A stretch of 64,000 nucleotides of DNA, taken from contig QGVD01000007.1 of the NCBI GenBank assembly GCA_003242685.1, forward strand, positions 1-64,000, in the 5' to 3' direction. This document shows positions 59,020-64,000 of the stretch, one piece after another. Below the pieces are notes generated by a model. The model saw only the letters and a program-made list of their open reading frames with translations. It did no database searches and was not told the origin of the DNA. Position 1 is the first letter of the stretch, and each line of letters opens with the position of its first letter. Made by a program: the position numbers and the translations under genes. This DNA is from Pseudomonadota bacterium. Lineage in GTDB: Bacteria > Pseudomonadota > Gammaproteobacteria > Steroidobacterales > Steroidobacteraceae.

Positions 59020-60078
59020 GTGCTGGATTCGATCTCATCGCTGTGGTTCGGTCTGCCGGATTACGCGCGCTCGACGGCGTGGATCCTGCTGATCACCGTC
59101 TCGATCATCATCTGCGTGGCGCTCCTCACGCTGTGGGAGCGCAAGGTGATCGGCTGGATGCAGCTCCGGCGGGGACCGAACCGCGTGCGCATCTTCGGCC
59201 TGCTGCCGGGACTCGGCCAGCCGTTCGCCGACGTCATCAAGCTCCTCATGAAGGAGGTCGTCGTCCCGGCGAACGCGAACAAGTTCCTGTTCCGGATCGC
59301 GCCCATCATCGCCCTGGTGCCGGCCTTCGCGACGTGGGCCGTCATTCCGCTGTCGCCGGAGCTCGTCGTCGCGGACATCGACGCGGGTCTCCTGTACGTG
59401 CTCGCGCTCACGTCGATGGGCGTGTACGGCATCATCCTCGCGGGATGGTCCGCGAACTCCAAGTACGCCTTTCTCGGTGCGATGCGCTCGGCCGCGCAGA
59501 TCGTCGCGTACGAGATCGCGATGGGTTTCGCCCTCGTCGGCGTGCTGATGGCGGCGGGGAGTCTCAATCTCGGGAAGATCGTGCTCCAGCAGCAGGGCGG
59601 ACCGCTCGCCTGGAACTGGTTCTGGCTCTTCCCGCTGTTCGTCGTCTATTTCATCTCGGGAGTCGCGGAGACCAACCGCGCGCCGTTCGACGTCGCGGAA
59701 GGCGAGTCGGAGATCGTGGCGGGCTTCCACGTCGAGTACTCGGGAATCGCCTTCGCGATCTTCTTCCTCGCCGAGTACGCGAACATGATCCTCATCTCGG
59801 CCCTCACGTCGGTGATGTTCCTCGGCGGATGGCTGAGTCCCTTCGAGGGCTACCCGATCATCGGCGACACTTTCCTCGCGAAGCCGAGCTTCTTCTGGCT
59901 CGGCCTCAAGATCTTCGTCTTCCTGTTCCTTTTCCTGTGGTTCCGGGCCACCTTTCCGCGCTATCGCTACGACCAGATCATGCGCCTGGGGTGGAAGGCT
60001 CTCATTCCAGTGACGCTGGTGTGGATCGCGGTCGAGGGTCTCATGGCCCACTTCCGCATCGGCCCCTGGTCGTCGTGA
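59020..60078 (+). CDS. nuoH: NADH-quinone oxidoreductase subunit H
   Basis: 352 residues from GTG 59020. Eight hydrophobic segments are visible. Conserved blocks are WERKVIGWMQLRRGPNRV near 35-52, the quinone-channel loop AETNRAPFDVAEGESEIVAG near 215, and a C-terminal FLFLWFRATFPRYRYDQ. It links the peripheral arm to the proton-pumping membrane arm. Confidence 0.98.
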   Translation: MLDSISSLWFGLPDYARSTAWILLITVSIIICVALLTLWERKVIGWMQLRRGPNRVRIFGLLPGLGQPFADVIKLLMKEVVVPANANKFLFRIAPIIALVPAFATWAVIPLSPELVVADIDAGLLYVLALTSMGVYGIILAGWSANSKYAFLGAMRSAAQIVAYEIAMGFALVGVLMAAGSLNLGKIVLQQQGGPLAWNWFWLFPLFVVYFISGVAETNRAPFDVAEGESEIVAGFHVEYSGIAFAIFFLAEYANMILISALTSVMFLGGWLSPFEGYPIIGDTFLAKPSFFWLGLKIFVFLFLFLWFRATFPRYRYDQIMRLGWKALIPVTLVWIAVEGLMAHFRIGPWSS

Positions 60079-60088
60079 AGGATCGTCC

Positions 60089-60571
60089 ATGGCCGTCAAT
60101 CCGTTGAAGACATTTCTGCTGCCCGAGCTGCTCAAGGGCATGCTCGTCACGTGGCGGACCTTCCTCAGCCCGAAGTACACGCTGAACTACCCTGAGGAGA
60201 AGACGCCGCAGTCCCCGCGCTTCCGCGGTCTGCACGCGCTGCGCCGTTATCCCAACGGCGAGGAGCGCTGCATCGCCTGCAAGCTGTGCGAGGCCGTCTG
60301 CCCCGCGGTGTGCATCACGATCGAATCCGACGTTGCGCCCGACGGCACGCGCCGCACGACGCGGTACGACATCGACCTCTTCAAGTGCATCTTCTGCGGC
60401 TTCTGCGAGGAAGCCTGTCCCGTCGATGCCATCGTGCTCACCCGCATCCACGAGTACCACATGGAGCATCGGGGGGAGAACATTCACTCGAAGGACAGGC
60501 TGCTCGCGATCGGCGAGCGCTACGAAGCCATGATCGCCGCCGACAAGGCGGCCGACGCGAAGTACCGCTAG
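60089..60571 (+). CDS. nuoI: NADH-quinone oxidoreductase subunit I
   Basis: 160 residues from ATG 60089. Two [4Fe-4S] motifs are seen, CIACKLCEAVCP near 62 and CIFCGFCEEACPVDAI near 101 (clusters N6a and N6b). The N-terminus LLPELLKGMLVTWRTFL is an amphipathic membrane-contact helix. It passes electrons from N5 to N2 in NuoB. Confidence 0.98.
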   Translation: MAVNPLKTFLLPELLKGMLVTWRTFLSPKYTLNYPEEKTPQSPRFRGLHALRRYPNGEERCIACKLCEAVCPAVCITIESDVAPDGTRRTTRYDIDLFKCIFCGFCEEACPVDAIVLTRIHEYHMEHRGENIHSKDRLLAIGERYEAMIAADKAADAKYR

Positions 60572-60578
60572 GGAAGGC

Positions 60579-61199
60579 GTGGGGGGTACTGATCCGGTGC
60601 TGGTGCAGATACTGTTCTATCTCTTCGGCGCGTTCCTCGTCGCCTCGGCGCTCGGGGTGATCGTGGCACGCAATCCCGTGCACTCGGCGCTCGCGCTCGT
60701 GCTGTGCTTCGTCACCTCGGCGGCGATCTGGCTGCTGCTCGAGGCGGAGTTCCTCGCGGTGGTGCTGGTGCTCGTGTACGTCGGCGCGGTGATGGTGCTG
60801 TTCCTGTTCGTGGTCATGATGCTCGACATCGACCTCGCGGAGCTGCGCAGCGGCTTCACGCGCTACGCCTGGCTCGGCTGGATCACGGCCGGCGTCGTCA
60901 TCGTGGAGATCGTCGGGGTCGTGACCGCGCGCAACCTCGGCGTGGACGTCACGCGCGGCACGGTGCCGCTGCCCGAGGACTACAGCAACACCGCCGAGCT
61001 CGGCAACGTGCTCTACACGCGCTTCGCCTATCCGTTCGAGCTCGCGGCGATGCTGCTGCTCGTCGCGATCATCGCCGCGATCGCGCTCACCATGCGGCGC
61101 CGGCCGGGACTCAAGGTACAGGACGTCGCGAAGCAGGTGGCGGTGCGCCGCGAGGAGCGCGTGCGCATCGTCAAGATGGATCCGGAGAAGCGCCCGTGA
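60579..61199 (+). CDS. nuoJ: NADH-quinone oxidoreductase subunit J
   Basis: 206 residues if GTG 60579 is used; GTGs at 60597 and 60603 are alternatives, as the Shine-Dalgarno AGGGAAGG is only a few bases from the first. Five transmembrane helices include the pi-bulge helix with LVYVGAVMVLFLFVVMMLDI. The C-terminal tail is basic. It is a membrane-arm subunit between NuoH and NuoK; its stop overlaps the nuoK GTG. Confidence 0.95.
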   Translation: MGGTDPVLVQILFYLFGAFLVASALGVIVARNPVHSALALVLCFVTSAAIWLLLEAEFLAVVLVLVYVGAVMVLFLFVVMMLDIDLAELRSGFTRYAWLGWITAGVVIVEIVGVVTARNLGVDVTRGTVPLPEDYSNTAELGNVLYTRFAYPFELAAMLLLVAIIAAIALTMRRRPGLKVQDVAKQVAVRREERVRIVKMDPEKRP

Positions 61200-61501
61200 T
61201 CACGCTCGCCCATCTCCTCACGCTGTCGGCGATCCTGTTCGCCATCTCGATCGCGGGCATCTTCCTGAACCGCAAGAACGTGATCCTGCTCCTCATGTGC
61301 GTGGAGCTGCTGCTCCTCGCGGCGAACTTCAACTTCGTCGCGTTCTCGCGCTTCCTGGGGAATCTCGACGGACAGGTGTTCGTGTTCTTCGTCCTGACCG
61401 TGGCGGCGGCCGAGTCCGCCATCGGGCTTGCGATCCTCGTGGTGCTCTTCCGCTCGCGCAGGAGCATCAACGTGGAAGACCTGAACACCATGAAGGGCTG
61501 A
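61196..61501 (+). CDS. nuoK: NADH-quinone oxidoreductase subunit K
   Basis: 101 residues from GTG 61196. Three transmembrane helices are present, with the key glutamates in LLLMCVELLLLAANFN and VAAAESAIGLAILV. It ends NVEDLNTMKG, the usual NuoK C-terminus. It is a MrpC-like part of the proton pathway. Confidence 0.97.
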   Translation: MITLAHLLTLSAILFAISIAGIFLNRKNVILLLMCVELLLLAANFNFVAFSRFLGNLDGQVFVFFVLTVAAAESAIGLAILVVLFRSRRSINVEDLNTMKG

Positions 61502-61511
61502 CGGCGCTGCC

Positions 61512-63542
61512 ATGAATCCGAATCTGCTCCTCGCCATCGTCCTGCTGCCGCTCGCCGGTGCGATCATCGCCGGTCTCGGCGGTCGCCTGGTCAGCCGCAT
61601 GGCTGCGGCCTACGTGACCATCGCGGGAGTCGCCATCTCCTGCGTCCTGTCGCTGATCGTCCTCAAGCAGATCTACTGGGACGGCGTGCCGGCGTTCAAC
61701 GGCCCGGTCTACACGTGGCTGGTGAGCGACGGCGTGACCATGCAGGTCGGCTTCCTCGTCGACCGGCTCACCGCGCTCATGATGGCCGTCGTGACGTTCG
61801 TGTCGCTGTGCGTGCACGTCTACACGATCGGCTACATGCACGACGACCCGGGGTTCAAGCGCTTCTTCAGCTACATCTCGTTGTTCACATTCTCGATGCT
61901 GATGCTCGTGATGTCGAACAACTTCATGCAGCTCTTCTTCGGCTGGGAAGCGGTCGGCGTCGTCTCCTATCTCCTGATCGGTTTCTGGTACACGCGGCCG
62001 AGCGCGATCTTCGCGAACCTCAAGGCGTTCCTGGTCAACCGCGTGGGCGACTTCGGCTTCGTGCTCGGCATCGCCGGGGTCCTCTACTACACGGGATCGC
62101 TCGACTACACGGCGGCATTCGAAGCCGCGCCGCGGATCGCGCAGGAGTCCTTCCCGCTCACGTCGACGACGTCCGTCGAGGCGCTCGGGCTCATCTGCAT
62201 CCTGCTCTTCATCGGCGCCATGGGTAAGTCGGCGCAGGTGCCGCTGCACGTGTGGCTCCCGGACTCGATGGAAGGCCCGACCCCCATCTCCGCACTGATC
62301 CACGCCGCGACGATGGTGACCGCGGGCATCTTCATGGTCGCGCGCATGTCGCCGCTCTTCGAGCACTCGGAGCTCGCGCTCAACTTCGTGCTCATCATCG
62401 GCGCGACGACGGCGCTCTTCATGGGCCTGCTCGGCATCGTGAACAACGACATCAAGCGCGTGGTCGCGTACTCGACGCTCTCGCAGCTCGGCTACATGAC
62501 GGTGGCGCTCGGTGTCTCGGCCTACGGCGCAGCGATCTTCCACCTGATGACGCACGCCTTCTTCAAGGCGCTGCTGTTCCTGGCGGCCGGCTCCGTGATC
62601 ATCGGCATGCATCACGAGCAGGACATGCGCAAGATGGGCGGGCTCGCGAAGTACATGCCCGTCACGGCGGTCACCTGCTGGATCGGCGCGCTCGCGCTCA
62701 TCGGCACGCCGTTCTTCTCGGGCTTCTACTCGAAGGACATGATCATCGAGGCCGCCGCGGCGTCGCATCGCTGGGCTGCGCCGTACGCCTACTGGTGCGT
62801 GCTCATCGGTGTCTTCGTCACCGCGCTCTACACCTTCCGCATGCTCTTCCTCACCTTCCACGGTGAGGAGCGCTTCCGGACCGCGCACGCGCATGCCGCG
62901 AGCCACGGAGGGGAGGGCGGACACGGCGAATCCCACGGTTCAGCCGATGCGCATCACCACGGAGGTGAGCCGCACGAGAGCCCGCCGGTCGTCACGGTGC
63001 CGCTCATCGCGCTCGCGATCCCCTCGATCTTCATCGGTCTCTTCACGGTCGGGCCGGTGCTGTTCGGCGGCTACTTCGGCGACTCGATCTTCGTGCTCGA
63101 GCGCAACGACGTGCTCGCCGAGCTCGGGCACGAGTTCCACGGCCCCGTCGCCTTCGCGCTGCACGGGTTCATCACGCCGACCTTCTGGCTGGCGCTCGCC
63201 GGCGTCGTCACGGCGTGGGTGTTCTTCCTGTGGAAGCCCGGGCTCGCGGACAGAGCCGCGGAGGCACTGCGGCCGATCCGCACGATCCTGGTCAACAAGT
63301 ACTACTTCGACTGGTTCAACGAGAACGTCATCGCGCGCGGCAGCCGGCTCCTCGGCCGCGCGCTGTGGCGGGGCGGCGATCAGGTGCTGATCGACGGCGC
63401 GCTCGTCAACGGCACGGCTGCAACGGTGGGGCGCTTCGGCGGCGTCGTGCGCCTGATCCAGAGCGGCTATCTCTATTCGTACGCCTTCTGGATGTTCATC
63501 GGACTCGCGGTGCTCCTGGGCTGGTTCCTCCTGCGCTCGTAG
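61512..63542 (+). CDS. nuoL: NADH-quinone oxidoreductase subunit L
   Basis: 676 residues with about 16 transmembrane segments. The antiporter-like core includes the Glu in FFGWEAVGVVSYLLIG (about 145) and the Lys in GAMGKSAQVPLHVWLPDSM (about 238), followed by EGPTPISALIHAATMVTAG. A His-rich cytosolic loop lies at about 459-493 (nine His), common in proteobacterial NuoL. The long lateral helix and final anchor are at the C-terminus. It is the distal proton pump of complex I. Confidence 0.98.
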   Translation: MNPNLLLAIVLLPLAGAIIAGLGGRLVSRMAAAYVTIAGVAISCVLSLIVLKQIYWDGVPAFNGPVYTWLVSDGVTMQVGFLVDRLTALMMAVVTFVSLCVHVYTIGYMHDDPGFKRFFSYISLFTFSMLMLVMSNNFMQLFFGWEAVGVVSYLLIGFWYTRPSAIFANLKAFLVNRVGDFGFVLGIAGVLYYTGSLDYTAAFEAAPRIAQESFPLTSTTSVEALGLICILLFIGAMGKSAQVPLHVWLPDSMEGPTPISALIHAATMVTAGIFMVARMSPLFEHSELALNFVLIIGATTALFMGLLGIVNNDIKRVVAYSTLSQLGYMTVALGVSAYGAAIFHLMTHAFFKALLFLAAGSVIIGMHHEQDMRKMGGLAKYMPVTAVTCWIGALALIGTPFFSGFYSKDMIIEAAAASHRWAAPYAYWCVLIGVFVTALYTFRMLFLTFHGEERFRTAHAHAASHGGEGGHGESHGSADAHHHGGEPHESPPVVTVPLIALAIPSIFIGLFTVGPVLFGGYFGDSIFVLERNDVLAELGHEFHGPVAFALHGFITPTFWLALAGVVTAWVFFLWKPGLADRAAEALRPIRTILVNKYYFDWFNENVIARGSRLLGRALWRGGDQVLIDGALVNGTAATVGRFGGVVRLIQSGYLYSYAFWMFIGLAVLLGWFLLRS

Positions 63543-63552
63543 ACGGTCACGC

Positions 63553-64000
63553 ATGCAAGGCTTCGGACTTCTCTCGCTCCTGATCTGGCTGCCCATCGTG
63601 GCCGGCCTGGTCGTGCTCGCGCTCGGTGAGCGCAACATCGCGGCAGGGCGCTGGGTCGCGCTCGGGGCCTCGGTCGCGACGCTCCTCGCGGCGATCCCGC
63701 TCGCGACCGGCTTCGACACCGGCACGGCGAGCTACCAGTTCGTCGAGCGCCTGCCGTGGATTCCGGCGTTCAACTCGTACTACGCGCTCGGCGTCGACGG
63801 CATCTCGCTGCCGCTCATCCTGCTGACCGCCTTCATGACCATCCCCGTGATCGTCGCGGGATGGAACGTCATCGAGACCCGCCCGGCGCAGTACTTCGCC
63901 TCCTTCCTCATCATGGAAGGGCTGATGATCGGCGTGTTCGCCGCGATGGACGCGCTGCTCTTCTACTTCTTCTGGGAAGCGATGCTGATCCCGATGTTCC
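63553..64000 (+). CDS. nuoM: NADH-quinone oxidoreductase subunit M (5' part only)
   Basis: ATG 63553; about 149 residues are in the window before the sequence ends. It starts MQGFGLLSLLIWLPIVAG and has the NuoM-like motif YYALGVDGISLPLILLTAF near 75, ending within FYFFWEAMLIPMF, which holds the conserved Glu. It follows nuoL by 10 bp and is an antiporter-like proton-pumping subunit. Confidence 0.95.
   Translation, partial: MQGFGLLSLLIWLPIVAGLVVLALGERNIAAGRWVALGASVATLLAAIPLATGFDTGTASYQFVERLPWIPAFNSYYALGVDGISLPLILLTAFMTIPVIVAGWNVIETRPAQYFASFLIMEGLMIGVFAAMDALLFYFFWEAMLIPMF

Noticed and set aside
62887..62990. His-rich loop in NuoL as a possible metal sensor
   Set aside because: Such His-rich loops are common in proteobacterial NuoL proteins.

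Overview
This 64 kb window is chromosomal DNA of a high-GC bacterium. Gene content and gene order point to the Gammaproteobacteria, probably a lineage related to the Xanthomonadales/Nevskiales. The supports are the bcp-gcvR/dapA pair, rsgA/orn back to back, smpB/ratA-rnfH/bamE/fur/recN, hrcA-grpE-dnaK-dnaJ-dapB-carAB-greA-yhbY-rlmE-ftsH-folP-glmM-tpiA-secG-tRNA-Leu, and a nuo operon directly after that tRNA. I see no insertion sequence, prophage, CRISPR array or rRNA operon. Nearly every base is coding and most genes are core housekeeping genes.

Layout. 1-5.1 kb: bepA (cut by the window edge), a PIN-PhoH ATPase, bcp and gcvR on the minus strand, divergent from dapA and a short BamC-like lipoprotein. 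5.2-8.1 kb: tRNA-Ser(GGA), the 4.5S SRP RNA, dnaX, ybaB and recR. 8.1-15.3 kb: rsgA/orn, a threonine dehydratase-like gene, a CsaA-like protein with an EamA exporter, and ppsA facing its regulator ppsR. 15.4-20.3 kb: a DUF1249 protein, a coiled-coil protein, tail-specific protease Prc and several tiny unknown proteins. 20.3-27.5 kb is the most accessory part: a Gfo/Idh oxidoreductase, a DsbA-like protein with a CPWS motif, N-carbamoylputrescine amidase, a UdgX-type uracil-DNA glycosylase, a SnoaL-like protein, an EF-hand protein, a cytochrome c, and an ECF sigma factor overlapping an NrsF-like membrane anti-sigma factor.

27.5-31.3 kb holds tmRNA (minus strand, tag ANDDNYALAA), a DUF481 outer-membrane protein, smpB, ratA-rnfH, bamE and fur. 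31.3-39.2 kb has recN and nadK (minus) and the heat-shock cluster hrcA-grpE-dnaK-dnaJ. 39.2-52 kb carries dapB, carAB, greA, yhbY, rlmE, ftsH, folP, glmM, tpiA, secG and tRNA-Leu(GAG). 52-64 kb is the proton-pumping NADH dehydrogenase operon nuoA to nuoM, with nuoC and nuoD separate and nuoM cut by the window end.

Functionally the window joins trans-translation (ssrA plus smpB), chaperones and proteolysis, envelope assembly (BepA, BamE, BamC-like, Prc, SecG), lysine/peptidoglycan precursors (DapA, DapB, GlmM), pyrimidine/arginine precursor supply (CarAB), PEP synthesis control and complex I. I found no clearly undescribed multi-gene system. The best items for a second look are the UdgX-like glycosylase, the EF-hand protein with its small helical neighbour, the sigma/anti-sigma pair with a GGAAC palindrome upstream, the terminator-like hairpin directly before grpE, and the long hairpins in the dnaK-dnaJ and dapB-carA gaps.
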